A stretch of 64,000 bases of DNA from UBA685 sp049890215 (GCA_049890215.1 JBMHBX010000012.1:65500-129499), one strand, 5' to 3'. Positions 1-8,634 are shown, numbered from the stretch's first letter. Made by a program: numbers and translations. The notes: generated by a model from the sequence alone, not told the origin.

Positions 1-2
1 CA

Positions 3-218
3 CGCCAAAGACAGGTTGAAATCAAGTCACTCACATTTGTGACATCTGCTCTTAATAAGATATTAAGCAGACCATCTGGCCCCCTATCACAATTCATGGC
101 AATGGGTATGTCTGTGATGGATAAATTACCTGTCAAAACAGCGTTACGTGATGTGGCGATGGGTGGCACTTTATCCACTGCAAGCTTGCTAAAAGGGATC
201 AGGCCGTCTCAGCACTGA
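3..218 (+). CDS. UbiH/UbiF/COQ6-family FAD-dependent hydroxylase, C-terminal end (partial)
   Basis: Only the last 71 codons are present; the start lies outside the window. The open frame runs from the window edge to a TGA at 216-218. The peptide includes LSRPSGPLSQF, then MSVMDKLPVKTALRDVAMGG, which resembles the tail of the UbiH/VisC/COQ6 family, where a 'lFs......lR..gl...d..p..k......a.G' pattern follows the FAD domain. Family members hydroxylate the ubiquinone ring. None of the FAD-binding motifs are visible, so the family call rests on the tail alone. It converges on the next minus-strand gene with a 10-nt gap. Confidence 0.5.
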   Translation, partial: RQRQVEIKSLTFVTSALNKILSRPSGPLSQFMAMGMSVMDKLPVKTALRDVAMGGTLSTASLLKGIRPSQH

Positions 219-228
219 TGATAAAAAG

Positions 229-579
229 CTAGCTTGTGGCCTGCCGGTAAGCTGCCATCATCTCCTCAGCTCTTTGGCCATAATCATAAAATAAGGCCCA
301 GGAATAAATACCTGTATCATGCCCGTCATCAAATTTCAGACGCACCGCATAATGGCCAACCGGCTCAATGGCGCTGATTTGCACATCTTTCTTGCCATAG
401 ATAATTTGCTTTTGATCAATGCCATGACCCTGCACCTCAGCAGAGGGCGATTCAACACGCAATAATTCTGCTGACAAGCTTGTCTCAAACCCATCTTTGA
501 AGCAGATTGTCAGATGTTTTTTATCAGCCGAAACACGCAAAGACGTGACAGATGGCGGCGAAAAAGAGGCATTTGTCAT
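229..579 (-). CDS. DUF971 domain protein (gamma-butyrobetaine hydroxylase-like N-terminal domain)
   Basis: A 116-residue protein consisting of one DUF971 domain. Recognisable signatures are RVESPSAEVQGHG in the first half and IEPVGHYAVRLKFDDGHDTG followed by IYSW near the C-terminus. The same domain is the N-terminal part of gamma-butyrobetaine hydroxylase; as a stand-alone protein it is often found near Fe-S or redox genes, but no activity is established. I place the start at ATG 579, with AGGA 9 nt upstream; a GTG one codon earlier is also possible. It is the last gene of a minus-strand run with the Trm112-like, LON-domain and CnoX-like genes. Confidence 0.85.
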   Translation of the reverse strand: MTNASFSPPSVTSLRVSADKKHLTICFKDGFETSLSAELLRVESPSAEVQGHGIDQKQIIYGKKDVQISAIEPVGHYAVRLKFDDGHDTGIYSWALFYDYGQRAEEMMAAYRQATS

Positions 580-600
580 CACATCATATCCTGTCTGTTG

Positions 601-822
601 CTATCGTGCATCCTGCGCCCTGTTATCACGATCCTGTGGCCAGTCTACCGCCTCATCAGGCACTAAAATAGGCACACCAGAGCGTATCGGATACGCTTTA
701 TTGATTTGCGGACTGATCAGATATTGTGCCTCTGCTTCATAATGAAGCGGCCCTTTTGTGACAGGACAGACCAGATAATTTAGTAAATATCGTGACGCTT
801 TTGCTTTTGTCTCAATGGTCAT
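601..822 (-). CDS. Trm112-like small zinc-ribbon-type protein (UPF0434 family)
   Basis: A 73-residue protein of the Trm112/YcaR family. It shows the family core LLNYLVCPVTKGPL, then YLISPQINKAYPIRSGVPIL, close to the usual 'LvCP.tkgpL...L.S...glaYPIrdGIPvml' pattern. Eukaryotic and archaeal Trm112 activates several methyltransferases; the bacterial role is not settled. The single CP motif without a second CxxC is normal in bacterial members. Its ATG is 40 nt downstream of the LON-domain gene and it precedes the DUF971 gene, so the three are probably co-transcribed. Confidence 0.85.
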   Translation of the reverse strand: MTIETKAKASRYLLNYLVCPVTKGPLHYEAEAQYLISPQINKAYPIRSGVPILVPDEAVDWPQDRDNRAQDAR

Positions 823-861
823 CGGAAAAATTATCAGCCCTTTTGGTCTCTGCTTTTTTGA

Positions 862-1533
862 TTAGTGCGTCTGCCCTGCCTCTGATGGCTGTGTGTCTGC
901 ACCAGATCTGTCTTGCGATAAAACAGACATCTCAAGCATAGCGATCAATAATTGTGATCTGGCAACCAGATCCTGTGATTCAAGCAAAGCTTGCTTTTCA
1001 CTATTACCAAAAGGACAGATCATAGACAAGGTGGTGACAAGCCTTTCATCTTCACATTCCTCAATATGAGACCAGTCAGCTGAGAAGCCTTTTACATCAA
1101 AATAAGATTTCAAAATTGCACATAATTTATCACGATCAATCAGCCCTGTATCTGGCTCAAGATCATGTGCAAAAGCCGAAAAATCAACCGCGCCTGTCAG
1201 GTAACCTGCTGGCTGAAGCTCTGTCTTCTGGCAGGTAAAACGCGCTGTACCAGCCAGTGAGATGATAAAGCGCCCGTCATCTGATTCAGAAAATTCGGCA
1301 ATGCGACCTGCGCAACCAATTTCAAAATAATGCCCGTTATCAGCCTGAGGCTGAATCATACCAATCATGCGATGCGGTGTGGCCATAGCCGCTTGCACCA
1401 TAGCAAGATAGCGAGGCTCAAAAATATTCAAAGGCAGGCGCCCTCCTGGCAGCAATAACGCGCCGGGCAAGGGAAACAAGGCAATTGTTTCCGGAAGTTC
1501 TTGCAAAAGTGGCTCAAAGGGACCGCGACTCAT
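862..1533 (-). CDS. LON substrate-binding-domain protein
   Basis: A 223-residue protein made of the N-terminal (substrate-binding) domain of Lon protease with no ATPase or protease domain. The N-terminus contains ETIALFPLPGALLLPGG, then LNIFEPRYLAMV, the standard Lon-N signature; IGCAGRIAEFSESDDGRF follows. The usual length for this stand-alone family is 200-230 aa. The start is chosen at ATG 1533, which has TAGGAT 9-10 nt upstream; a TTG three codons earlier is less likely. In alphaproteobacteria it is regularly found next to the thioredoxin-TPR gene and a Trm112-like gene, as here. Its substrate role is unknown. Confidence 0.88.
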   Translation of the reverse strand: MSRGPFEPLLQELPETIALFPLPGALLLPGGRLPLNIFEPRYLAMVQAAMATPHRMIGMIQPQADNGHYFEIGCAGRIAEFSESDDGRFIISLAGTARFTCQKTELQPAGYLTGAVDFSAFAHDLEPDTGLIDRDKLCAILKSYFDVKGFSADWSHIEECEDERLVTTLSMICPFGNSEKQALLESQDLVARSQLLIAMLEMSVLSQDRSGADTQPSEAGQTH

Positions 1534-1592
1534 CTTAACCAATCCTACTTTAACTGACTATTCTTTGTTCTTTTGTCGATATAGAGCAGTTT

Positions 1593-2516
1593 TTAAGAAA
1601 TCAAATAGGATGATAATTTTCGTCTGGCCTTCATCACCATAGGGTCGCCAACACCAATCGCTTCAAAGAATTCCAAAAGCTGTGTTTTGGCCTTTCCTTC
1701 ATCAAAATCTCTGTCAATGCGGATGGATTCCAACAAATGCCCCATCGCCTCTTCTTTGTTCCCTGCGGCAAATAAGCCCATTGCCAAATCAAAGCGTGCT
1801 TGAAGATGACTGCCATCTTTTTCAACCGCCTCTTGCAGCGCGGCCAAATCACCTGCCACGGCGCCTGTTTTCAGTGCCAGCTCAACCGCTGCCTGTGCTT
1901 CACGCAAAGAGGGTTTTTCAAGCTGTTCTTCTTCTAATGCGTCAATGATCTCTTTGGCATTTTCAAGATCACCTGATGCCACCATTGCTTTGACAAGCCC
2001 GGCAAGCGCCTCCAGTGAGTCTGGCACCAGAGCCATTGCCTGTTGGAATGCTTCCATAGCCGCCTCTGCCTCATTTTGCGCAAGCGCTGCCTCACCAGAC
2101 TCCAATAAAGGTGATATATCAGGTGCGCCGGGTGCCATCGCTCCTAATTTAGACACAAATTCAGCCACTGCAGATCCTGGCTGATTGCCGGCAAAACCAT
2201 CGACAGGCTGACCATTAACAAAACCATAAATTGTTGGCACGGACTGCACGCGCAATTGGGCAGCAATTTCCTGATTTTCATCAATATTCACGCGCACCAT
2301 GCGCACTCTGTCATTTTTAGCGACTTCTTTTTCAAGCACAGGGCCAAGCTGCTTGCAAGGACCACACCATGGTGCCCAAAATTGCACAATCACAGCGACA
2401 GATGATGATGCCTCAATCACCTCTGCCATAAAATTCTGCATTGTCACATCAATAACAGCCGCAGTACCGCCATCAGATGATGTGCCCATTGCGGATAGAT
2501 CTTGTGTTATGTCCAT
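1593..2516 (-). CDS. cnoX: Thioredoxin-TPR co-chaperone (CnoX/YbbN-like)
   Basis: A 307-residue protein with an N-terminal thioredoxin fold (about residues 22-130) and C-terminal TPR-like repeats (about 140-290). The redox motif WCGPCK is intact, with cysteines at residues 51 and 54, and the cis-proline loop VQSVPTIYGF is present. E. coli CnoX lacks the first cysteine, whereas other lineages keep an active CxxC, so this protein can be predicted to have both reductase and holdase function. The family protects proteins during oxidative stress and hands them to GroEL and DnaK. An AAAGGG sits 8 nt before the ATG. It heads the minus-strand run ending at 229. Confidence 0.87.
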   Translation of the reverse strand: MDITQDLSAMGTSSDGGTAAVIDVTMQNFMAEVIEASSSVAVIVQFWAPWCGPCKQLGPVLEKEVAKNDRVRMVRVNIDENQEIAAQLRVQSVPTIYGFVNGQPVDGFAGNQPGSAVAEFVSKLGAMAPGAPDISPLLESGEAALAQNEAEAAMEAFQQAMALVPDSLEALAGLVKAMVASGDLENAKEIIDALEEEQLEKPSLREAQAAVELALKTGAVAGDLAALQEAVEKDGSHLQARFDLAMGLFAAGNKEEAMGHLLESIRIDRDFDEGKAKTQLLEFFEAIGVGDPMVMKARRKLSSYLIS

Positions 2517-2583
2517 TACATTTGCCCTTTATAAAAATAATTGACCTTGTGGCGATAGCGCGCCTTACATGACGAATTGCTTA

Positions 2584-3120
2584 TCACGGTATATTAATAA
2601 GCAATGGTGTTACCGAAACACTTGATAAAAAACGCATCAAATCTTGTGGTGCCATCCCAATGGTGCGGTCATTGACCAGAGGGTGCATATAAATTTCTTG
2701 GCACATCATAAGGTCTTTATCAATGCCGATAGTAACGTCCTTATCAGCCCCATGCCTCATTGCCAAAGGGGTTACCGCCCCCGGGCGCACACCCAGATAT
2801 TCAAATAATCTGTCTTCTGATCCAAAAGACAGCCTTTGCGCTGACAGAGCCTCTGCCAGAGCCTTCAGATCAACTTGCTTATCTTCTTGAATGACCGCCA
2901 GAAAATTTTGTTTCTTGCGGTCACGCAAATACAGATTTTTGATATGGCCGCCGCCTTCTTTGGCAGATAACAGACCCTCTCTGGCTGTTTTGGAATCAGC
3001 GACTGTCCGCAATGGCGGATGAGTATAAGATGAATAAGATATCCCCAACTGATCAATATAAGCGATCAGCGCCTCAGGGTGAACAGGCAAACTCTCTTGA
3101 AATTCAGAAGACGCATCCAT
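2584..3120 (-). CDS. Ala-tRNA(Pro) deacylase (YbaK/ProXp family)
   Basis: A 178-residue single-domain editing enzyme of the YbaK/ProX superfamily, which hydrolyses mischarged tRNA(Pro) in trans. Seen are HPPLRTVADS near residue 40, KNLYLRDRKK in the middle, GVRPGAVTPLAM, and the C-terminal IYMHPLVNDRTIGM, matching the family 'HPlvNt.T..is..dl..F'. The frame stays open upstream to 3234, but the extra 38 residues are hydrophobic and unlike the family. The ATG at 3120 (peptide MDASSEF) gives a normal length, although its ribosome-binding site is weak. It is divergent from the sugar oxidoreductase gene. Confidence 0.82.
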   Translation of the reverse strand: MDASSEFQESLPVHPEALIAYIDQLGISYSSYTHPPLRTVADSKTAREGLLSAKEGGGHIKNLYLRDRKKQNFLAVIQEDKQVDLKALAEALSAQRLSFGSEDRLFEYLGVRPGAVTPLAMRHGADKDVTIGIDKDLMMCQEIYMHPLVNDRTIGMAPQDLMRFLSSVSVTPLLINIP

Positions 3121-3260
3121 GGTCGTGACTTTCTGGCAGGCAATAAAGAAATACAGATATGCTATAGATATAGCCTTTGTGTCATAAATCAAAAGGGACA
3201 AAAGCCAAAGGAGAAAAAATCCCTTATAAATCACACAAAAATGTTACAAAAAGCAACAAT

Positions 3261-3273
3261 TGACCAATGGTCA
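3261..3273. promoter_or_regulatory. 13-bp palindrome in the proX/oxidoreductase divergent gap
   Basis: TGACCAATGGTCA is a perfect 6-1-6 inverted repeat lying 60 nt upstream of the oxidoreductase start and 140 nt upstream of the deacylase start. It could be a regulator's operator, but no regulator is encoded nearby and the site is short enough to occur by chance. Confidence 0.25.
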
Positions 3274-3332
3274 CTGTGCCCCTATAGGATAAGCAATTGG
3301 TGATTATGCTATTTGGTGAAGGGCAAAATTTG

Positions 3333-4304
3333 ATGGCACATCTTGCCTTAGTTGGTTGTGGTATGTGGGGGCGTAATATTGCCCGTAACCTAAGCCGGCT
3401 CAACTCATTATCTGCTGTTTGTGATCATTCACATAAAAAAGCACAAAGCTTTGCAGATCAATTTGATACAAAAGCCATGTCTTTTGAGGCCATTCTCGCT
3501 GATAAGACAATACAGGGCGTTTTGCTTGCCACCAATGCGTCAACTCATAAAGATCTTGCTTTGCAGGCACTAGAATCTGGCAAACATGTCTATATTGAAA
3601 AACCGATGGCGTTAAGCCTTGCGGATGCCAGAGAGGTTCATGATCATGCCATCTCAGCCGGAAAGCAGGTGATGATAGGTCATCTGATACGCTATCATCC
3701 GGCCTTTATGGCACTGCAGGATCAAATCCGCTCAGGCGCGATTGGCAGGGTCAAACATATTCAGGCAAACCGTCTGGCTATGGGACGTATTCGCAACACT
3801 GAATCTGTCTTATTTGATCTGTGCCCTCATGATTTATCTTTGATATTGGCGCTTGCCAGCCATATGCCTGATAAAGTGATCTGCCATGGTGTAAGCCATA
3901 TCACCAAAGGTGTGGTTGATATTTTATCAACTGGCCTTGGCTTTCCGGACGGGCTGTCTGCCAATATGCAGACAAGCTGGATATCCCCTTATAAAGAACA
4001 CAGGCTCACTGTCACAGGTGAGACAGGCTCACTTGTCTTTGATGACACCAAACCATGGCAGGAAAAACTGACCTTATATCAGGATCAGATCACACAAGCT
4101 GATTCGTTATTTGTCATAGAGCGCGCAAGCCCCTTGCCCTTACCTGTGCCGGAATCAGAACCGTTACTGGATGAGATGTCTGCCTTTATCAGCCTTTGTG
4201 ACGAGGGGGTCATACCACCAACAGATTCAGCCGAAGGACTTGCTGTTCAACATGTCCTTGAACAAATGCAGTCACAATTACGTGATTTGAGTGTATCATC
4301 ATGA
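3333..4304 (+). CDS. Gfo/Idh/MocA-family sugar-nucleotide oxidoreductase (WbpB/WlbA-like)
   Basis: A 323-residue NAD(P)-dependent oxidoreductase. The Rossmann motif LVGCGMWGRNIARNL is at the N-terminus; VYIEKPMAL, the family's EKP motif, is near residue 100; and FDLCPHDLSLIL near 170 carries the catalytic-type histidine. The start is ATG 3333, preceded by GAAGGG; an upstream in-frame start at 3297 has no ribosome-binding site. The stop overlaps the aminotransferase start (ATGA), so the two are translationally coupled. In Pseudomonas and Bordetella such a pair oxidises and transaminates C3 of UDP-GlcNAc-uronate. The pairing suggests an amino-sugar acid for LPS or capsule; the exact substrate is inference. 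Confidence 0.82.
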   Translation: MAHLALVGCGMWGRNIARNLSRLNSLSAVCDHSHKKAQSFADQFDTKAMSFEAILADKTIQGVLLATNASTHKDLALQALESGKHVYIEKPMALSLADAREVHDHAISAGKQVMIGHLIRYHPAFMALQDQIRSGAIGRVKHIQANRLAMGRIRNTESVLFDLCPHDLSLILALASHMPDKVICHGVSHITKGVVDILSTGLGFPDGLSANMQTSWISPYKEHRLTVTGETGSLVFDDTKPWQEKLTLYQDQITQADSLFVIERASPLPLPVPESEPLLDEMSAFISLCDEGVIPPTDSAEGLAVQHVLEQMQSQLRDLSVSS

Positions 4305-5434
4305 TCCCATTTATCGATTTGAAGGCCCAACAGGCCCGTCTCAGAGACGATATTGATAACAGGCTGGCATCCGTGCTTGATCATGGCGCTTATATTATGG
4401 GGCCTGAAGTTAAAGAGCTTGAAACAGAGCTTGGAAAATGGTCTCGCAGCAAACATGTCATCAGCTGCGCCTCTGGCACTGATGCGCTGATATTGGCGTT
4501 GCTTGGCAAAAAATTACGCCCGGGACAGGGTGTGATTTGCCCCTCATTTACCTTTGCAGCGACCGCTGAATCACTTGCGGTTCTTGGTGCCTCCCCTGTC
4601 TTTGCTGATGTTGATCCTCACAGCTTTAATCTTGATGCGCGCAATTTATCAGCGGCAATGCAGTCAGGGCTTGACGCTGGCCTTGAGATGGTTGGGGTCA
4701 TGCCGGTTGGTCTGTTTGGCATGCCGGCTGATATGATTGCCATCAGGGATTTTGCGCAAAAACACGGGCTATGGGTGATTGACGATGCGGCGCAGTCCTT
4801 TGGTGCCTCTTTACATGATGTGCCGGTTGGCAAGCTGGCAGATGTGACCTGCACAAGCTTTTTCCCTGCCAAGCCTCTTGGCTGCTATGGTGATGGCGGC
4901 GCGTTATTCACAGATGATGATGAAGTCGCAGAAATAGCAATATCCTGCCGTGTTCATGGCATGGGAAAGACCAAATACCATAATGACAGAATCGGCATGA
5001 CAGCACGCCTTGATACAATACAGGCCGCGGTTTTATTATCAAAATTAACCATTTTCGAAGATGAGCTTGCCAGACGCCAGAAAGTCGCAGAACAGTATAA
5101 TGAGCGGCTTTGTGAGCATGTCACCACGCCGCGCCTGTCCAAAGGCGCAACCTCAGCATGGGCGCAATATACCATCAAATTGCCACAACATACAGACCGT
5201 CAATCTATACAAGACAGCCTGGCCGCCAAAGCGGTGCCAACCATGATTTATTATCCTATTCCAATGCACAAACAGCGCCCTTATCAGCGTTATCCTGTGG
5301 CGAATGGCGCACTTGGTATCACAGATACATTATGTGATATCGTGCTTGCCCTGCCAATGCACCCTTATCTTGGCGAAGAGCAGATTGACATTATCTCACA
5401 GGCAGTAAAAAGCGCACTTGCTGAGGCCTCATAA
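4301..5434 (+). CDS. DegT/DnrJ/EryC1/StrS-family sugar aminotransferase (WbpE-like)
   Basis: A 377-residue PLP-dependent aminotransferase acting on keto-sugar nucleotides. The N-terminus MIPFIDLKAQQARL, the phosphate-binding SGTDALILAL, the DDAAQSFGA motif holding the PLP-ring aspartate, and SFFPAKPLGCYGDGGA with the Schiff-base lysine are all present and close to the WbpE subgroup. Length is normal. It overlaps the oxidoreductase by 4 nt. The two likely make a 3-amino sugar nucleotide, but the other genes of that route (C6 dehydrogenase for GlcNAc, acetyltransferase, epimerase) are not in the window, apart from Ugd 250 bp downstream on the other strand. Confidence 0.9.
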   Translation: MIPFIDLKAQQARLRDDIDNRLASVLDHGAYIMGPEVKELETELGKWSRSKHVISCASGTDALILALLGKKLRPGQGVICPSFTFAATAESLAVLGASPVFADVDPHSFNLDARNLSAAMQSGLDAGLEMVGVMPVGLFGMPADMIAIRDFAQKHGLWVIDDAAQSFGASLHDVPVGKLADVTCTSFFPAKPLGCYGDGGALFTDDDEVAEIAISCRVHGMGKTKYHNDRIGMTARLDTIQAAVLLSKLTIFEDELARRQKVAEQYNERLCEHVTTPRLSKGATSAWAQYTIKLPQHTDRQSIQDSLAAKAVPTMIYYPIPMHKQRPYQRYPVANGALGITDTLCDIVLALPMHPYLGEEQIDIISQAVKSALAEAS

Positions 5435-5534
5435 TCCAGACACAAACATGGTGTGATTTTTTGATAAATTCATCCCACTAAAAGACTTGCAAGCCTCTTT
5501 GGCTTCGACTATAAGATGGGAACATTTTGGTTAT

Positions 5535-5609
5535 GCGGGTGTAGCTCAGGGGTAGAGCACAACCTTGCCAAGGTTGGGGTCGAGGGTTCGAATCCCTTCA
5601 CCCGCTCCA
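5535..5609 (+). tRNA. tRNA-Gly (GCC)
   Basis: The sequence folds as a standard cloverleaf. The seven-pair acceptor stem is GCGGGTG with CACCCGC, the anticodon loop TTGCCAA sits in a perfect CAACC/GGTTG stem, the T loop is TTCGAAT, the discriminator base is T, and an encoded CCA occupies 5607-5609. The anticodon GCC reads GGC and GGT glycine codons. It is a single tRNA gene between the aminotransferase and the convergent ugd gene. Confidence 0.97.
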
Positions 5610-5615
5610 AAATCC

Positions 5616-5646
5616 AATCACAAAGCTGTCAAAGCGGTTTGTGATT
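5616..5646. terminator. Hairpin between tRNA-Gly and ugd, possible bidirectional terminator
   Basis: AATCACAAA at 5616-5624 and TTTGTGATT at 5638-5646 form a perfect 9-bp stem with a 13-nt loop. Four T follow on the plus strand and a weaker TTTT lies a little beyond on the minus strand. It sits exactly between two converging transcription units, which fits a bidirectional terminator, although the stem is AT-rich. Confidence 0.45.
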
Positions 5647-5672
5647 TTCCCCTGCTATCACAGACATGAATC

Positions 5673-6989
5673 CTAAGCGCCGTCCGGTCTTCCAATGGAA
5701 TGATAGACAATTCCATGGTCACGCATATGCGCCCCGTCATAAAGATTGCGCAAATCAACCATCACGCGGCCTTTCATCTTGGATGTAAAAATCTCCGGCC
5801 GCAAAGCTCTGAATTCGTTCCATTCTGTTATCACCACACAGCAATCAGCCTCTGGCAGCGTATCTGCGGCGCTTGCAACATAGGAAATTGCGTCTGGCAA
5901 TAAGGGCTTTGCTTCTGTCATAGCCGCAGGATCATAGGCTGAGATAATGGCGCCATCTGCCACTAATTGCGGCAGGATGGCCAAAGCAGGGCTATCACGC
6001 ATATCATCTGTCTCAGGTTTGAAGGCAAGGCCAAGGACAGCGATTTTTTTGCCTTTGACAGACCCGCCCATAGCATTTTTGATTCTTGAGGCCATTGCGA
6101 TTTTGCGCTCCTCATTATAACGCACAACGCCCTCAACCATCGGCACTGGGACATCATGCATTTCAGCGGTTTTCACAAGAGCAAGCGTATCTTTGGGAAA
6201 ACAACTGCCGCCATAGCCCGGGCCTGCATGCAAAAATTTACTGCCAATACGCTTATCAAGGCCCATACCTTTGGCCACCTCATGCACATTAGCGCCTACC
6301 GCCTCACATAAATCAGCGATTTGATTGATGAAGGATATTTTCACAGCCAAAAACGCATTTGCGGCATATTTAATAAGCTCTGCCGTTTCAAGATCTGCAA
6401 ATAATATCGGTGTTTCAATCAAATAAAGAGGACGATAAAGCTGGCGCATCATCTCAATAGCGCGCTCAGCATTAGTGCCAACCACCACACGATCAGGGCG
6501 CATAAAATCATTAATGGCTGACCCTTCACGCAAAAATTCAGGGTTAGATGCAATATCGAAATCAGCCTCAGGATTCGCTTGTGCAATGATCTTATCAAGG
6601 GCGCGGCCAGTGCCAACAGGTACCGTGCTTTTGGTCACAATCACACTATAACCTGATAAAGAGGCCGCGATCTCTTCTGCTGCAGCATAGACATAGGATA
6701 AATCAGCATGACCATCTCCGCGCCTTGTTGGTGTGCCAACAGCGATGAAAATCACATCTGCCTCAGGGACATTTTCGCTTAATTCAGTTGTGAAATGAAG
6801 ACGCCCTGCCTCCAGATTGCGGCGCACAAGATCATCAAGACCCGGCTCATAAATGGGGATCTCACCCCGGCGTAATTTGTCAATTTTACCCTGATCTTTA
6901 TCAACACATGTCACATCAAAGCCAAATTCTGAAAAACAAGTGCCTGAGACGAGGCCAACATAGCCTGTGCCAATAACAACAATCTTCAT
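5673..6989 (-). CDS. ugd: UDP-glucose 6-dehydrogenase
   Basis: A 438-residue enzyme that oxidises UDP-glucose twice to UDP-glucuronate using NAD. The N-terminal GTGYVGLVSGTCFSEFG is the NAD-binding turn; FIAVGTPTRRGDG, SNPEFLREGSA and the catalytic-cysteine motif GYGGSCFPKDT (about residue 260) follow; the C-terminal domain has FKPETDDMRDSPAL. Length and motif order are typical. AGAGGA lies 6-7 nt before the ATG. With GalU and the phosphomannomutase nearby it supplies precursors for surface polysaccharide. A UDP-GlcNAc/ManNAc dehydrogenase is the main alternative, but the motifs fit the Ugd/TuaD group better. Confidence 0.92.
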   Translation of the reverse strand: MKIVVIGTGYVGLVSGTCFSEFGFDVTCVDKDQGKIDKLRRGEIPIYEPGLDDLVRRNLEAGRLHFTTELSENVPEADVIFIAVGTPTRRGDGHADLSYVYAAAEEIAASLSGYSVIVTKSTVPVGTGRALDKIIAQANPEADFDIASNPEFLREGSAINDFMRPDRVVVGTNAERAIEMMRQLYRPLYLIETPILFADLETAELIKYAANAFLAVKISFINQIADLCEAVGANVHEVAKGMGLDKRIGSKFLHAGPGYGGSCFPKDTLALVKTAEMHDVPVPMVEGVVRYNEERKIAMASRIKNAMGGSVKGKKIAVLGLAFKPETDDMRDSPALAILPQLVADGAIISAYDPAAMTEAKPLLPDAISYVASAADTLPEADCCVVITEWNEFRALRPEIFTSKMKGRVMVDLRNLYDGAHMRDHGIVYHSIGRPDGA

Positions 6990-7027
6990 CTCTAATCCTC
7001 TTGTAAATCGAGCTTAAATGACGCCTT

Positions 7028-7600
7028 TTAAGAATGAAAGCCGAGATACTGTTCAACCGCAGCTGTTATCGCATGACCAAGCGCAATATGAGATTCTTGT
7101 ATATGCATGGTCACAGACGATGGCACATTCAGTAAAATATCACAAACCGGGCCTAATTTACCGCCGCTTTCTCCTGTCATACCAATCACAAAGATCTCTT
7201 TTTCTTTTGCGACTTTGGCAGCTCTGATCACATTTTCTGAATTCCCGCTTGTCGAGATCGCAATCAGAACATCACCTGACTTGCCAAGGGTTTGCACCTG
7301 CCTGTCATAAATACCATCAAAGCCAAAATCATTGCTAAAAGCCGTGATAAGAGACGTATCAGTGGTCAAAGCAATCGCGGCCAGCCCGTCACGTGGTTTG
7401 CGGTGATCAAGTGTTGCCACAAATTCAGCTGCCAGATGCTGACTGTCACCTGCTGAACCACCATTACCACACAGCATTAATTTGCCGCCATTTTTTAACG
7501 AGCTTGTGATTGCCATGGCAGCTTTATCAGCTGCCTCACTCAATGTGTCTGCTGTCTGTTCTTTGACAGCAGCAGATGCCAGAAGTAGCTCTTTTATCAT
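7028..7600 (-). CDS. gmhA: Phosphoheptose isomerase (SIS domain)
   Basis: A 190-residue SIS-domain protein converting sedoheptulose 7-phosphate to D-glycero-D-manno-heptose 7-phosphate, the first step to LPS inner-core heptose. Visible are LMLCGNGGSAGDSQHLAAEF, AFSNDFGFD, AISTSGNSENVIRA and the C-terminal ESHIALGHAI; the glutamate and histidines correspond to the metal and catalytic residues of GmhA. The start at ATG 7600 (MIKELLLASAA) gives the usual family length; the 20 residues further upstream look non-coding. DiaA is a paralogous SIS protein, but the substrate-loop motifs fit GmhA. Confidence 0.88.
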   Translation of the reverse strand: MIKELLLASAAVKEQTADTLSEAADKAAMAITSSLKNGGKLMLCGNGGSAGDSQHLAAEFVATLDHRKPRDGLAAIALTTDTSLITAFSNDFGFDGIYDRQVQTLGKSGDVLIAISTSGNSENVIRAAKVAKEKEIFVIGMTGESGGKLGPVCDILLNVPSSVTMHIQESHIALGHAITAAVEQYLGFHS

Positions 7601-7743
7601 CACAGGCCAAACCTTTGTTTCACTTAAAATTACCGGCAACGCCTCTATGTACCACCTCATCTCTGGTGGCCAAACTTGACCCCATCTTTATGGCGGTTTA
7701 TGAACATCAAAGCAATCACTTATGGCTCTGATGGAGTATGGTT

Positions 7744-8595
7744 ATGGTTAAAAAGGCAATTTTTCCTGTAGGCGGCCTTGGCACACGCTTTCTGCCAGCG
7801 ACCAAAGCTTTGCCGAAAGAGATGTTGCCGGTTGTTGATAAGCCGCTTATTCAATATGCCTTAGAAGAGGCCATTGATGCTGGTATTGAAGATTTTATCT
7901 TTGTGACAGGACGCAATAAAACCGCCATTGAAGATCACTTTGACCATTCTGTAGAACTAGAAGCTGTCCTTGCCCAAAAAGGCAAAGATGAAGCGCTTCA
8001 GACAGTGCGTGATATGATGCGCGCGCCCGGCTCTGTTGCCTATGTCCGCCAACAAGAAGCCGCAGGTCTGGGTCATGCTGTCTGGTGTGCCCGCCATCTG
8101 GTCAAAGATGAGCCTGTTGCCGTTCTTCTGGCTGATGATTTGGTGCTTGGAAAACCCACATTAACTGATATGGTCCGCCATTATAAGGGGGGCAATATGG
8201 TGGCTGTCATGGATGTACCACACCATCAAACCTCCTCTTATGGTATTGTCACACCCGCAGATGATGATGGCACCATTGTCACCATTAACGGGCTTGTTGA
8301 AAAACCATCACCTCAGGACGCCCCGTCTAATATCGCTGTGATTGGCCGCTATATTATAGAGCCGGAAGTCTTTGATGTCCTTGGCTCACAACATGCTGGT
8401 GTTGGGGGAGAGATTCAGCTGACAGATGCGCTTGCCACACGCATTGGCAAAGCGCCTTTTACCGGTTATCGCTTCGAAGGAAAGAGATTTGATTGCGGGT
8501 CTAAAATTGGGTTCCAGAAAGCCAATCTTGCTTTCAGCCTTGAGCGTGATGATATGGCAGATGAATTGCGCACGTGGCTGAAAACACAAATATAA
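7744..8595 (+). CDS. galU: UTP-glucose-1-phosphate uridylyltransferase
   Basis: A 283-residue nucleotidyltransferase that makes UDP-glucose from UTP and glucose 1-phosphate. The signature GGLGTRFLPATKALPKEMLP is at the N-terminus, EEAIDAGIEDFIFVTGRNK follows, LADDLVLG carries the metal-binding aspartate, and GLVEKP and RFDCGSK are in the C-terminal half. Two in-frame ATGs exist; GGAG at 7733-7736 is too close to 7738 but correctly spaced for 7744. It is followed 39 nt later by the phosphomannomutase gene, so the two form an operon providing UDP-glucose, which Ugd can use. Confidence 0.94.
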   Translation: MVKKAIFPVGGLGTRFLPATKALPKEMLPVVDKPLIQYALEEAIDAGIEDFIFVTGRNKTAIEDHFDHSVELEAVLAQKGKDEALQTVRDMMRAPGSVAYVRQQEAAGLGHAVWCARHLVKDEPVAVLLADDLVLGKPTLTDMVRHYKGGNMVAVMDVPHHQTSSYGIVTPADDDGTIVTINGLVEKPSPQDAPSNIAVIGRYIIEPEVFDVLGSQHAGVGGEIQLTDALATRIGKAPFTGYRFEGKRFDCGSKIGFQKANLAFSLERDDMADELRTWLKTQI

Positions 8596-8634
8596 TCTTG
8601 TTTCAAAGTAGCTGATTGCAGAGAGGTTTCATAC

